A stretch of 64,000 nucleotides of DNA from assembly GCA_034687125.1 (NCBI GenBank), contig JAQGBZ010000143.1, positions 62,001 through 126,000 of the forward strand, written 5' to 3'. Positions 24,286-38,982 of the stretch are shown one piece after another. The position numbers and the translations under genes were made by a program. Within the stretch, counting starts at the first letter, position 1. Every line of letters starts with the position of its first letter. Below the pieces are notes generated by a model. That model had not been told where the DNA came from. It worked only from the letters and a program-made list of their open reading frames with translations, and did no database searches. The stretch comes from Neelides folsomi. Lineage: Eukaryota; Arthropoda; Collembola; Neelipleona; Neelidae.

Positions 24286-25259
24286 TTTGAATAAGATTTT
24301 ATAGAACAATTGGACAATGTTGGAATCTTTGAGAGCAAAGTTGTAATAAGAATCTCTTTTAGGTGTTGGTTCCTTCCAATCCTTACTGAGTTTTTCCTCA
24401 CATCTTTCATTTATGTTGGAAAGATACATAAATCCTTTTTCAAGGTGTCCTTACCCCAAGGTTGGTTTCACTTTCTGCCCACATATTCAATTTGGAGAAA
24501 ACCAAATAAGATGGTTAATGATCAAGTGATAGCTATTATGAGTTCCTTCATACTTGCTCCTTTTTTATTATTAAATCCTTTTATGCACCCACCTTTGGCA
24601 ATTAACCTTTTATCAAGTCTTATATAGTCAATGTAAAACCATCTTGCATCTAAATCATCAAGCATAGTTTCATATTACACTTTATGTATATGGTATAGTA
24701 TGTCAAAATTGCATTGAAAAATGTATTTGTATATAAATTGGCCAATTTCCAAAAATAAAGTAAAATTCGCAAGATTATTCAAATCTTATTATTCTATCTG
24801 TTATATTTAATTAAGATAATGTTTCCTACTTTTATTTATACAAACTTTTTACAAACTCAAGAGAATACATGAAAGCTATCGTAATCTTTTACATACAAAA
24901 TAGATTCCATTTTAAAGTTTTAATCTCATACTGATAATGCGTATATGATAAAGTGTATTGACAAATTGACATTATCACTTGTAATTTAAATACAGTTAAG
25001 CTTTCAAAATCTCCAGTTGTATAGTAAACAGCTAGATATTAATTAGTAAACATGCACATTGTAACCAGATAATATTTTAAGACATTAAATTAAGAGTTTT
25101 TGGATTTTGTATGAGATTATTTAATAGGTGATTATTTAATTGGTTGGGTTTATGTGTATCGGTCGATAAAGTAGTTTGAAGTCTATTAACCTCATCGTTC
25201 CAAGTTCATGGATTTAAGAAAGGAAGTTAAGTCATTTAAGGTGTACGAGAAGTAACGTT

Positions 25260-25553
25260 ATTTAATTAATTTCTGTGGGAGGGGGTGGGAGGGTTAGTTC
25301 GCACGCACCCTGTGAGGCGAAGAGGGTGAGTTGGCGTCTTGAGCGTTAGAGAGCACCGAACGAAGGTGAGTTGATTGCGGACAACAGGTGAGGGGCTCAC
25401 AAGGTGGACATTCATTCATCCTACAAGACGAAGATCTGAATGGGGGTCATCGTCGACAACCTCCGAACCTCATTCCAATATTATTAATATTAATAATCCA
25501 CCTGTTCGGAATTTCCGATGTCTCGCCCAATATTTGGATTGTTTCTAAACCAG
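25260..25553 (+). promoter_or_regulatory. Candidate promoter / 5' noncoding exon
   Basis: A GC-rich island in AT-rich surroundings that ends at CAG|GTAAGAG (25551-25560), a near-consensus splice donor on the plus strand. Two further donor-like sites lie at 25365 (AAG|GTGAGT) and 25387 (CAG|GTGAGG). There is no in-frame ATG in the frame that would join the first visible RhoGAP exon, so if it is an exon it is probably untranslated. Linking it to the RhoGAP gene 7.4 kb downstream is an inference from strand and order. Confidence 0.3.
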
Positions 25554-28500
25554 GTAAGAGATCTCTCTCTTTTCATCCCCATCCCCCTCGATTAAATAAG
25601 AAGTTAATTGTGAATGTGAGGTAAATAAAGTAACTCTCAACCTGTTGAATTCCCCACGACCACTTTTCTCATTCTGTGCAGAAATTCCAATGGGCATTTC
25701 CCTTTTCCTTCTCATTTCGAGTTGATCTTAAAAAATGTGTTGACTGCAACAATGGTGACTATTGGGACGTTGTTATTCGAATCTCGAGAGAGTAATGGGA
25801 AGAGTTCTCGTTCCTAAGGTTCAAGTTTCCGAGGAGGACGGGGAAGGAAAGGGCGATGTAAAGATACGGCATCGGTCTCTCCCTTTTATGCCAAGGAACA
25901 AGTTGTTGGTTCGGTTGACGACTCTCGATCCATTCAGTCCTCCTCCGTCTTCCTCCCATTCCCTTCTTCAAGCATTTTAAACATTTAAACATGTTCTCTT
26001 TGGTAAAGTAACAAATGGATTTTAAACCATTGTGACCTAACATTTGGTCCATTTGTTAAATTGCTCCACAAGTGGTTTTCTCCATTAAAGATTCTTAAAA
26101 TTCTTTTGGTTCAAGTCCACTCCTCGAATAACCCTAGTTTGAATCTTGCATTGATCAAACGAGTGGTTCAAGTTCTTGAATTGTTTACATTAACAATAAC
26201 TCAACTTTAGTTGACATTTCCCGTGTGATTTGCTCCGAGCAAATAAATGCATTTATAAGCCCCTTGTTGAGATTTAAAAACATAAGTTTACCATACAGCC
26301 ATTTACACACACCTGTATAGACAACTGTAATGTAATACGTAATACGTAATACTTAATATTTATCCTTACTTGAATTTACTAGACAGACATAAGATTAGTG
26401 TTGTTAAGTGAGTGCATTGGACTTTGTGTTTGGTCACTATGCGTTTATTTGGTCATTCTCCTTCGTCATGTTTGAGCGTAAGTGGATAAATTGAATTGAT
26501 CCTTATATTGCAATCGAACCAGATCGAACCCAAAGTGGTAATTATTCCAATTATTCAATAATCTATTAAATGTGGAAGTGAAGGGCCAAGTCATTTAATA
26601 TTCCTCAGCCATCCCAAGTCCCCAATTTGAATATTTGAGGGGTCGAGGACGAAATCCGCTTTATCTTCATTCCAACTAAAAAGGTCGAATTTCAAAAATT
26701 GTTTAGTTGGAAGTGTTGGGAGAATGAAAAACATGAATTGACTTGGCTGGTTAAATATTGAATATAAATGCGTCTTTGATTCTCGTGGTTGTTATTATGC
26801 GATTTACCTACCTGCAAACAGGTATAAGAAGCACTTACATAAATATCAAAGCCGAACCATCTTGTCCAAGGTCAATTCGCAATTCTTTTAATTCAATATA
26901 AAAAATGCAGGTTTAATCTTCAACAACCTCAAGAGCTTATATAAATTAAATCCACCTTTACATCTTATACTTATGCACAAATCTAGCTTTTTAAAATGTT
27001 TCAATACGCTCAATGTTTGTAAATTAATTTAGTTTAAAGCTCAATTAATGCTGAAACTTTTGTTCGAATTCACTGAGGGAGAATTTGACTAATTGTAATG
27101 ATTTGCATATCAATTTTGCATAATAATGATGAACGAGAACATTTCGCGAATGAATTGGCAGTTATGTCATTACTCTCATTAAGAAGGGTCGAATTAGCAT
27201 GGAATTTTATATGAAAGTGAATTGAAGTTAATTCATCAATGTGTGCATGAAGTGAGGAAATGTTGTGCATATTGTATGTAATGTATGAATTATCTCTACC
27301 GGGACTTTGTAAGGAGGGGAAAGAGGACGTGGGATTTCCGCCAAAGAGGGAAATGAAACTGAACTCTGTCTGAGTGTTATGAAATGAGATTAAATAAATA
27401 TTCTTCTTAAGGGAGGAATCTGAAATAGGAAATAGTTCTCCGTCGGTCGTCGCCGTCGTGAGGAGATTCGCGTCAGTCACTCAACTCCTTTTTTCCTCCC
27501 ACTCTTTTCTCGTCGGCCGGAAAGAAATATGATTAATAATAAATGGGAAGGAAATCTATGTAAGAATCTCCAGGAGGAACCCACCGCAATTCTCACTTCC
27601 TCAACGTCACATAAGGGAATTATTTAAATATTGCAAAACCTCACCTTTGATTTCATTCCACCGTGGAGGTTCAATCCCCGAGATAAACATAGGATTTTAT
27701 TCGCTAAAAGATAAAGATATTATTTTCCATTTGCCATAATAAATACTAAGTATACATTCCTCATTCTCAGGTTAATTATATTTGAAACAATGAATGCACT
27801 TTTAATGGATGAAAAATAAGCCAGGCTTAAACATTCTTTAGAGTCTTTCTAATGTCGGCTTTTTGGTTGCGTAACTTTGAGTTAAATAGTTAAAAAGTTA
27901 AAATTTTACAATATTTTAATAGTTTATAAGTGGAGTCATGAAATCGCACGAGGCTTTGAATAAATGCCCGATTGAATCCTAAGGTTTATACGAGTTTAAT
28001 ATACAAAAAAGTAATAAAAAAAAGTTGTTACAAAACAGAACTGAATAATAACTACTTAATTTTAATGTAAAAGCCTTTCAATATAAATGTAAAGTGATGT
28101 TGAGCATATGAAAGGTTTTTTTATTTATAGTATCTACCTATATTTCTAAAGTAAGTTTCGTACTTGAAGAATAATTTTAGAGAGCTGTGAGTTTAAAGAG
28201 GGATGGAGAATGGGGTTTATTTCCCAATTGGCCTACGTCTATCAAAAATGAATATAATTGAAGATTCATATTTATTTTTCTTTTGATTCTTTAAACTTTC
28301 AATCATAATGAAAGTATTCTGATCATTCAAAGGTCCTTAATAACATTTAAAGCTTTACAAGTTGTGCAAGGAGCTGTAATGACCATAATCATAATGGGAA
28401 AGGGTCCCTTTTCATATATTTTTATTTTACTTGAAATGATGATGATGGTAAATAGTACAAAATATATTTTTACTTTTTCTCTCTCACGATAATATCTGAT

Positions 28501-30993
28501 ATTAAAACTAGTCAGATCGTTGAATTGTATTTGATACAATTGCTCAATTTTAATTCACCATTTGGGAATTGTGAGAGGGAAGTCGAGTGGATCGGAAAGA
28601 GATTCCTTTTTTAATGTCGGGTAAATAGTGAATTGAAAATTATTTCTTATTCAGGTTGATTCTAAGAATTTAATCATCTATTTAATAGAACACAAATAAT
28701 ATATTAAATATAAGGAATTGATACTATACGATATGAATTGATATACGATATTATTTAGTCATACATAAGATATACTAAATATAATAAAGTTAGTATATTG
28801 TAAATTATAAAGTTAGTTGAGATATAGTCAACCATTGTGCTTTGATGGTTCATACACAAAAGAAGTACCAGGATCTTTCGACTCTCGATTTGAGACACGG
28901 AAATAATCTTTTCCTCCAATTCTCCGATTTGGAGGAGGAAAGGGAGAGGTTTTAATTAAATGGAACAACCCTACCGCTTCGAATCAAAATACAATCGAAA
29001 GAGGTAAAAAGTGGAATTGTGGTGAACTTGTAATTTGCCTCATTTACTTCTAATTCCTTTCTTCACTCGGGACAAAGCTATTTTTTATTATCTAATGGGT
29101 TCCACAAAAGAGTCAAGAACCATATGCAGCCCAGAACTAAATTGAACTACGGGGTGACTTTAATTTAAAGTCACTTTAATTCCGAAGATCCTCTGTTGTT
29201 TAAACCTAAAGTGTTTAAACCTAAAGATTCCTACTGGATCATTTGGAATGTATGGGGAAGGACAGGATGGTAAATACGTAAAATACACGTAGAGAGTAAA
29301 TGAGTCCTTAAATAGAAAGCTTGTTATTTCCATTTTGTCTTCCATTTTGTCTTGATCTTTTCCTGTGATGATGAGGAATGACGAAGTGAGTCACGACAAA
29401 TGCCAACCAAGTTCCGCACTTTGGAGACAAACAAATTGGACACGGAGGGAGTTCGACAATTCAATTCACCTCTGTGTAGTTAAACCCCATGGCCACGGCC
29501 ACAAACCTCTCGTCAAGTTACGTAAAAACCAACGTGTCAACCTCTCTGGGTTTTATTACGGCCATTTAAATAAGGAGTCGTCAATGCCAATCATAAAAAG
29601 TCTTTTAAACATTCTTTTTTTGTCTTTTGCCCCTGAGAGATTATTGGATTATAAATATGGGATTATTACAACTGTTAACTGTATAGTAAGAATATTAAAG
29701 TAATACAGTATAAGTATACATTTGCAAGTATTTATGAATTTTTACACATGGAACATTTGTTTTTAGCCAAGTGAGCGAATTTAGTGAATATGCGAATAAG
29801 ATGCGAATGAGTATTTGAGTGAGTATTTGAATTGAGAAATTCCCTTTGGATTCATGAAACACAGTTGGGATTGGATTCAGCCCATGGGAATTGGGAATGG
29901 TGTTGAGAGAGAGGAAGTTCCCAATTGGAGACAGACAGACAGATTGTAATAGTTACATTTAGTTAGACAGATAGTTAGTTTCAAAATAAATACTTTTTCA
30001 TTAACCCTTTCTAATTACTCGACCAGAATTGGAAACAACGCTTGATTCACCTTCATAAATTATTTAATAAAAATGTCACGGACCGCCCTTCCGCTCATTT
30101 AAATATCATCAATCCTTCTCCCTCCTTCATTCTTCAACTCTCACCTCTGTAATAATAATGATGCGAATTTAATAATATCAAACACTTGCTATTTATTAAT
30201 GTTACAATTTAAGTGTACATTTCCCATTTGGTTCACTTTATTTACCTAAATCATTATTTATCCCAATGAAATGAGTTTTATAAAATGTAAATATAAAATA
30301 TAAAGTTATTCACCTTCTGGAATTTTGAATAAAAATGAATCATCTTAATGTACTATAGACATATTTTGAATTGAATTTAGATTTACAATTTTATCGATAT
30401 AATATATATATTTAAATGACTTTTAAATGATTTGTTGAGGGAAACTTGTGAGAGTTTGTGTCGGTTGAATAGTTTGTGCAGTCCAATTGGAAAGGCGGAT
30501 ATTTCGTCAATTGGCAAATAAAAGTGTCGCTCTCGATGAGCGTACTTGTAATAATAATAATGGTAATAATAGGCATATCAATTCCCCCATTGTTCCTTCT
30601 CCATTCGACCAGAACATTTCTCCTCGACTTGTGTTCCATTTCCATCAAGTGATTATGATTTTACTTGTCATTTGCTAAATGTGTTTCGGATATGTCGAAT
30701 TAAGGTTGTAATAGCCATTTTATATAATTTCCTTGTTTCCTCCTTTGCAAAGCTTTGTAAGACCTAAATGGCTTAAATGAGTAGAGGTGAATTGGGGAGA
30801 GATCAAAGAAGCATGAAGAAGGTGATTGAGGTGATGATCATCACACCGTAAGAAGAAATGATTAAATTCTGTTCCCTTCTTTTCACCTCCTTTGAATCTT
30901 TATAAAACTATTAATCTTCACATTAAAAATGTAATGTTTTACATCGCAAAATTAAGTCAGATTGATCAAAAGTCGATCCGGATTATATTTACA

Positions 30994-31043
30994 ACATTAC
31001 ATTTATTACATTACATTTTTTACATTACATTTTTATTACATTC
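30994..31043. repeat. Imperfect TTACAT tandem repeat
   Basis: A run of ACATTACATTT-type units repeated about four times with T-run length variation. It is a simple-sequence tract with no coding content. Confidence 0.6.
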
Positions 31044-32972
31044 AATTATCTTATTATCTTTTCTTTAACCCGAGAACTTTTCTTTTAAATTTCTATTTAC
31101 TCTCTCGATGTAACAAATAAAGATTTCCTATGTAGCATAATAAGTAAATAACAATAAGAAAGCTATGGGTTAAGTCAATGTTTAAATCTCCAAAGTGTGG
31201 AAGGTGGAAGTATAAAAAAATGTGTGTTTTAATATTTAATGGAGAGGGGATGAGAAGTTGAGTGAATTTGAATCTCCTTTAAACCAACAAACACTTTTTA
31301 TAATTTCTCGAGGATTTCTCTTGCGGAATGAGACGTTGATAATTCTCATTGTGTTTTACTTGTGAACTCCCATCGTCGCTTCACCTCTCATTCCCCATTC
31401 ACTGGTCGTTGGGAGCTGAGCTAAAACCTCCGACTTGGCGAATGCCGCTTTGACCCAAATCTCATTCTCATTTAGCAATTTTTTTTATATTCCCATTCTC
31501 ACACTTCTTTTTTCATACCCGGCTTCTTCTCATTTAACTCTCAATTTATATTGGAATTTAATCTCATTTTTAATAATAAAAAGTCAATATTTAAAAATTC
31601 TTAAATTAAATTCAAAGTTATTCTTATGAATTTAATTAAGTTACAATTAATTTACAAATTTTATTAATTTACTTTAAATGTCAGTTTAATATTTAACTCA
31701 GGTTTATTAAATTACAGTTATTTACTCATTAAAGTGATTATCAAGTCGTATTAAATAAAAGTGTTCAAATTAAAGTTCCTGAGTTTTTTAAACAGTTTTT
31801 GTTTGAAAATAAAGTTTTTTTAAGTTTTAAAAGTTTTTTTAAAGATAATTGTATTGATTTTCTTGTATTTTACTTGAAGTTGAAGTGTTGAGTTTCTGAG
31901 GATGAAACTTGAAGATTGCGGCGAGGTTCGTGATTCATAAAAGCCATGTGTATGTTCTTCCAATTTTTTCCATCTCTTTATTACACTTTGGTCCGTTAGT
32001 CGGCCATTTAATCAAACAATCTTCTTTGTGCCTTCTGAGATTAAAACGGCGTTGGAGTTTTCCTTTTTCTTGAATCAAAAACGCCTGAGAATCGTCAATG
32101 ACTTCGCCGTTTTCCTCCTTCTTCACTCAAATGGAATTGGCAATGTCATTGTTTAATTGGCTAATTGAGGGATTGATCTTTGCTTTCTATTAAATACACT
32201 TTTTGAATCATAAAGAGATTAATTCTTTTAACTTACCATTTAACTTACCATTTGTTAGGTTGTTGGATTTACCAAGTTGAAGGTTTTTCTTAACTTGCAC
32301 AATATAATCACAATATAATAGTTTTGTATATATAAATGTTATTCATAGATAAGCTTAAACTGGTATGATAGTTTTTATATTTTGGAGTTTATAAAATGAT
32401 TAATCGATTTGAAGAATTTTAATCTCGGAATTACTTTTGACGTGTACGTGTGATTTCCTTTTTCAAATGACGTCAGTGATCTTGAAATTGTAATTTTTAA
32501 TATATCGGAACGATGAACTCATAATCAAAACATTCATGGTGTTGTTTGCATGATTCATAAACATACTCCATATATACTGACATTAAATTATGGAATTAAA
32601 TTATGGATAATTAATCTCAATACCTTATGCTCACATGTTTGTGTAAAAGTTGAACAATTAAACTTTTTTATCTCTTACTACGAATTTGATAAAAAGATAA
32701 AAACATTGGATAAATAAATAAAAGTTTGTTTGTTTAATATCCATTTAGATATCATAAATCCAAAAGTCATTTTAGGAACAGAATTGAAAAAATATCACAT
32801 ATGGTTAAATTCATATTTACGAAACGAAGTTAGTTTATATATAACAAAAAAGCTTTTTTTTATTTGTGACTATAAAACATGTCGTTGTTTTTAATATCTC
32901 GGTTGATAAATCTTATTTTCATGTTGACCTAATTCTCATGAGTAATTATAAATATTTGTTTATGATTTCCAG

Positions 32973-35900
32973 TGCGCCTCGGCGGGGAACGTTTGAGTTT
33001 GAGCAATTTGGGCCAAAGCGTGGGGCTCATCGGAATGACGACAATTTTTGTGAACGGAGAGAATTTGGAGGAGTTTTGGGCCGAAGCTGCCAACAAGGAG
33101 AGGATTGAAGATGAAGAACAAAAAGGAAACGTCACAGATGAAGGTGAGAAAAAACCATTATTGAATATAAAATTATATCTAATATAATTATATTTACCAT
33201 ATATATGAAATACATAGGGAATATGTATATTCTATAATTCAAATATTGTGAGATTACAAATAAAATTACATTTGGATTATAATATTATAGATAAACATTT
33301 ATATAAGTAAGATAGTATTTAGACAGTAATATAATTTATTATATTTGAGAATATTTTTATCTATATGATGAATAATATGCAAATATGAATTTATGATATT
33401 TATGGTTAGTTGATTTCGAATGAATCTCTCAATTTGTCTGTCATTTTGCAATCTATGATTTTGGGGTAAAGAATTGCGAATGTTTGTTTGAATTGTTTGC
33501 TCAATTTTGGTCTTTGTGAAGGGGAATTGGAGGCGGATTGGCTGTCAGAAGTTGGACTGGGCGAGTGGACTCAACAGTGGAGACAAGGAAAGTCGCTCCC
33601 AGAAAACGACATTGGACCGGCTGTTCAAAAACTCAGCCTGAAGCCTCACCAGGTACAATTTTAATTACCATTTAATTTCTCTTCAATTTGCACAATATTG
33701 TCAGTTAACTATCATTTGATCATAATGGATCAACTTGAATTGAGTATTATCATTATTATTGTGCACCGTAAAGATCTTCCTTTCCTTTTCTATTTCTCAA
33801 CAAGTATTATTACATGTAATTTCTTATCTTCTTTGGATTATCTGCTTTTAATCATTTTGATCGTGAGCGGAGGAATCGAGCAAGTTTTAATTAATAATTA
33901 AATTAAAATTAGGCTGACGCTGTGAGACGGAGAGTTCGAACTCTCAACGCCACGCTGAAGAGGAAAAAGCCAAGGAGGCCGCCCGATGTACGAAGCTTCT
34001 TTCAAAGTGAAATTTCCGAACATCATCACAAAGTGAGTTTAATTAATTTGGGCATGAAATTTTTTGAAAATAGTTAATCTTAATTGTTAAACAATAGATT
34101 TGTAATTAAAAGCTATATAACATATACATATAATAAGTACAGTAGTAATATAAAATATCTGTAGGATAAAAGTTATATGATTTTAATTCGTGAATTACAT
34201 TCATGAATGAAACATCCTAATTACATTAATTAATTGTGTAACGAAAGCGTGGACAATTTAAATTAGATTTAATTTTAATTATAATAAGATTTATAATTAT
34301 TTATTATGTGATAGCCATTAAGTATGAAGCATTTGACAATTTGGTTTTTGTACAATGTGAAGGACTCGTCTCGAAGTGCCACGCCAGATTCCCTCGACTC
34401 GAATGATTTCTTAAGCAGTGATTCTCCACCTCGGCGAAACTCCTCTCCAAACATTTTGGATCATGCGATGTAAGTTTTATATTAATGACATTTATAAACC
34501 CTCTGTTTCTGCCAAAATATTCCTTCGTAGTGGATGAAAAAACGAATAGGTCAAGTAGAAAGAAGTTTGGAAGAGGGACAAATGTGAGTTGATTAGATGG
34601 ATATTTATGTAGCATGGCCTTTTGCCACCTTTGATTCCACTCCGAATCTCCCGTTAGCCAAATTCATTTTTGATGCCTGGATGTCTCCTGCAAACTCCTA
34701 AAATTATCCTTCAGTTTCTTTTTCCTCTTCCCAAATACATTTAAATGTCGTCAATTGTGACATTTAAAATATATAGACATTTGAAATAAAGTTTTATTTT
34801 ACCACTCTATTATTTTAAATTTTATTTAATAATGAAAATAATGATAATGATTAATTAAGTGAGAAAGTGATCGTGAGGGGAAATTGTTTAAAATGGTTGG
34901 GAATGGGCGATTTAAAAAACGGGTTTTTCCTCATTCCAGTTCCCAATCTGAAGAACTCGACGACGTCGTGTCCAACCTGCCAAACCAAATTCAAGTGCCA
35001 AACTTTGTTTCCATTTTTGCTCACGAGCATCAAAATCCATTTTCTGGATCGCCGAGTCGAACCAACAAGGATTTGTTCAAGCCGCGGTTCCCAGCCAGGG
35101 CGTCTTCAAGCAATGCGACGGATGGTGAAATTGCCACAGACGTCATTTCTGGTAACAATTACTTTTAGTTTTTTGTATTATTTATACTTGGAAAGCTCTT
35201 TACAAGTCTTTTTCTATTTTACATTGTTTGTCATCATTTTACATTGTTTGTAAATTTAGCTCTTATTGTATGAATTGTATGTAGAGAGGATTGAGACATT
35301 GACCGACACTGATTGATGACAGTAAGGTTATTTAATTGTTTGTTTGTGTAGGGATTGAAATGCTCGGGTACCACAACGTGGGGACGATTTACATGAAAGG
35401 TTACATTCCGAGCAAAAGGATGAATGCGAGTCCTGGGCCCTTCTCCCTCCCAAACCCACAACTGAGCCCAACGTCGCATGAAATCAACACGAGGACGTAT
35501 GACAAGAGCGCCTTCGCTCCGCCCAAAAATGGTTTCACGGAAGAGCTTAATAGGAAAAATGGAAACTTGTCTGCAACTCCTGAGGAAGATGAGGATCTCG
35601 TGGTAACAATTCTCATCCACTATTTTATTACATAATGAATGTGGAGATGGAATAACCTTAACATGAAATTCCTTTTCATTCCCTTACATAATGCCTCTTT
35701 ATTATTCCCTTGTACTATTCCGAATAGTTTATTCGTGTACTATTACAATTTTACAATTCTATTAATTCTATACCTAATATTAGTTGTAAGAATTATATCA
35801 AATACAGATAATAAAATTTATGACAAATGTATGGCAAAATGTATCATCATTATTCATAAAATATTTTGTTTTGTGTTTGATAGAGCTTGGAAAGATACAA

Positions 35901-38900
35901 AGATCCTTCTGGACTAACGAGACTCAATGATCTGAGTGAGGAGGATGTGAAGAAAATGAGACCGTTGCTCCTAATGGAACTTACAGCTCAATGCGACCAC
36001 AATAACATCCAAGTGAGGAAGAAGAAGATTCAAAAGGGGTCCAAAGGCGGTCGAAACGGATTGGAAGAAGCATCTGGCTTATTTGGTGTGTCTTTGGAAT
36101 CTCTTTTGGTGAAGGATCGACAAGTGACAGGGGACAGCCATCTTGAAGTTCCAATCATTTTTGACAAGGTAAAAATTTATTAACAAAGATAAATTATTTC
36201 AATTTATTATTCTTTTTTTCATCCACACACGTACAAATAATTTTAGTAAATATCTGTACAATATATGACAATATATTATTGTATTGTATATGTACAATAT
36301 ATGTATTAAAAAATATGTATGTTACGTAATTTAATGTTAATGTTAACGTTATGTTATATTATTAATGCTATGTTATAAGTCTTATAAGTATTTATCTTTA
36401 TGTTTTAAATGCGTGGTTAGATGTTACAAAGAATTCAGTTATGTTAAAGGACGCGTTATGTTAAGTAAGCGTGTAGCCATTAAAACCAGTGGCGAGTCGA
36501 GTAGTGGATTTAATGGCTAATTTCAATGAGTGCATTTTCTCTCCTTGCAGTTGTTGACCCATTTATGGAAAAGATCGTTGAATGAAGAAGGGCTTCTTCG
36601 GATGGCTGGTCACAAAGGAAAAATTAACGATTTGCGTGCCACGTTTGAGTCTAGTCTCTACTCCGAGCCCGAACAGGTTAAAATTTAATTAAATTAATTG
36701 GATATATATTTAAAACCTCTTCTTTATCTTCACCATGAATATGAGAAATGATATATGCGGAAGGAACTAAAACGAGATTTTCCCTTCAGGTGGACGCGGC
36801 AATGAATCAGTCTTCGTCCCATGACGTCGCCAATTTGCTCAAGCAGTTTCTCCGTGAATTGCCTGTCCCAATTCTCGGCTTTGAGTATATTGACACTTTC
36901 TTCGACGTTGCTGGTGAGTGACCAACGTTTATTAATAACATTAGAATAATAAAGAGAGATTTTTAGCTCAATTATGATAATTTACCTAAACTTAAACGGT
37001 AGTTAAAGTTTAAATTTAAAGTTAAAAGCAAAAGTTTTTTTAATATGCAAATAAACATTTAAAGAGATTTTAATGATTAAATGATTCATGGTTTTGTTTA
37101 GTTGATGTGATTGAGAAGAACTTGGAAAGCAGTCTGAGACTTCTCATCCTTCTTTTGCCTCAAAGTCACCAGTCGGTGCTTCGAATGCTTCTCGACTTCC
37201 TCCGGGATCTCGTCAAGAACTCCGAAACGAATAAAATGAATCTCAAAAATGTAGCTCTCATCCTCGCCCCAAATCTCGTCCCAACTTCGGCCCTTCGCTC
37301 ACAAAACAAAGAAGTATGATTTTTGATCTTTAATTCAAATTAATAAAATACAATTCAATTCACAATTCAGTTGAAGAGAAATAAATGTAAAGGGAAAATA
37401 GATAAAGGGGAAATTAGTGTTATTTTTTATTATTGTAATATAATAAAGACTTTCCTTGTTCCTTACTTGAGCGAGGACCATTTGATCAGTAGGGCACGAA
37501 GTCAAAATCTCTCCTAATTACCTTGTGTAAAGACCCATGAGGTTCATAAAGAGGTTCGTGTTAATAAAAAATGGCATTTGTTTATGTGCAGCTGAGCAGA
37601 GCCGCAACGTGGGTGAAGTTGACCCAGACGTTGATCAAATATGGTTCAAGCCTTTTCTTCATCCCTGTCGACCTCGTGTCACAACTGAGGCAAATCAATG
37701 ATTTGGTCAAGAACAAGAAGGCGAAGAAGAATGGGCAGGGGATTGGAGGGAAAGTGGGAACTCCGCTGTCAAATCAAAATGGAAATGTCACAACCACCAA
37801 CATTTCCAATTCAGGAGGAAATTCAAGGGGATCGCCATGTAATAGCATTACGGTTTCAGCCCCACAACTTGGATTTCCTGAAGTCATCTTGCCAATTGGA
37901 TCCATCACAAGTGCTGGAGATGTCGTTTTAACGTAATTAAACCCTAATTTTATATTTCCGCTTTTTCAACTATTTTAACCTTACTTTATGATTTTATGGC
38001 TAATTTGGCTAAAGAACAAAATTATAGTTCATTTCTAGAAGGTTTATTAATCTTATTAACTTTCCTTTTATGTTCAATTTAAAGTTTATTGATACTTTCT
38101 ATCCTTATAGTTAAAATGTTCAATAATATTTTAAGAAGCTTTTACTTTGGATAACTAACTATGTTGGGAGTTAAATTTATAAATGGGAGTTAAATTAATT
38201 AAAACAAATTTATCCAATTTCCAGTTTACTTGAGGAAGCGGATCGGAAGGCAGAAGACTTGGAAAAGGAAGCAAATGCTTTAAATAACATAAACGGAAAT
38301 CGACGGCGACCGCGGGCCTCTGACTTGAATAAAAATGGTCCAAATCTCAGTTGTCTTCTAACACAAATGAACAAAGACTTGGCTCTCAAAACTCATTCGC
38401 TTTATGAAATTGGGGGAAATATAGGTAAGATTTTATCTATTTTTTAACGTTTGACCTTTTAGCTTTAACCTTGAATATAAATGAATCATTTAAAATGATG
38501 ATTTGGTGATGAGCATAGGTCAATGATCTTTAAAAATTTGTTGTTGTTTTAATGCGCTTTAATGTTTATGTTAGGTTTATATTTTAATATAAATACGGGA
38601 TTTAAGATATGGATAATATTTTTGTATGGATATTTCATTTTTATCAAATAAAATGTGTCCGATGTTATTCGATCATTGATCCGCTTTCATAACTTTGATG
38701 ATGAAATAAGATATGTTGTAAAAATATTTTCATTTCTTCTTAAAATGCTCCCAACGTTTCTTCTTCACTTGTTCTTTATACTTATGAGATTTTAAATTGG
38801 CAAAGGTCGAAGTCCCTTCGTCTCCAAGGACCTTGACTTTCTACGTCTTGACCAAAAAATGTTATTGTTTTCCAGGTTATCGTCGAGTGGATCCATCTGC

Positions 38901-38982
38901 TCTTCTCCCAGCCATTTGTCGTGATAATCCGTCTGCTGCTTGGGTCCTCCGGTGCAACCATCGGCATTCAGCTAACATTTAA
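32973..38982 (+). CDS. conu: RhoGAP of the ARHGAP18/28/40 (conundrum) family, first exon(s) not found
   Basis: Thirteen exons: 32973-33143, 33522-33652, 33913-34032, 34363-34469, 34940-35151, 35352-35602, 35884-36168, 36551-36676, 36790-36913, 37102-37313, 37592-37932, 38225-38424 and 38876-38982. They join in phase for 794 visible codons. Family landmarks in order are NLEEFWAEA, GELEADWLSEVGL, PPDVRSFF, SATPDSLDSNDF and the RhoGAP domain. In that domain EGLLRMAG holds the probable arginine finger (visible residue 442), followed by DVANLLKQFLRELPVPI and NKMNLKNVALILAPNLV. The C-terminus SLYEIGGNIGYRRV is like human ARHGAP18 FLYEIGGNIGERCL. The family stimulates GTP hydrolysis by RhoA; fly conundrum binds moesin at the cortex. 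The first visible exon starts in phase 1, so one base of its first codon comes from an unseen upstream exon; if that base is A, the codon would be a split ATG. A long Asn/Gly-rich linker fills exon 11. Confidence 0.92.

Larger units (their letters stand above)
24286..32972. other. 8.7 kb gene-poor stretch upstream of the RhoGAP gene
   Basis: No exon could be supported here, yet the RhoGAP gene on the plus strand lacks its first exon(s), which must lie in or beyond this stretch. GC-richer islands occur at about 25260-25560, 27400-27700, 28850-29000, 29360-29560 and 31380-31460. The first ends in a strong donor and is listed separately. Small direct duplications of 12-14 bases occur near 29200-29220 and 29330-29355. 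No transposon, RNA gene or virus-derived sequence was recognised. Confidence 0.5.

Noticed and set aside
27070-27480. Minus-strand open frame of 136 codons
   Set aside because: Starts at GTG, has no domain, splice context or protein-like pattern; probably chance.
31935-32126. Minus-strand frame of 63 codons with charged, protein-like sequence
   Set aside because: Stop directly upstream, no ATG at the start and no splice partner; insufficient support.
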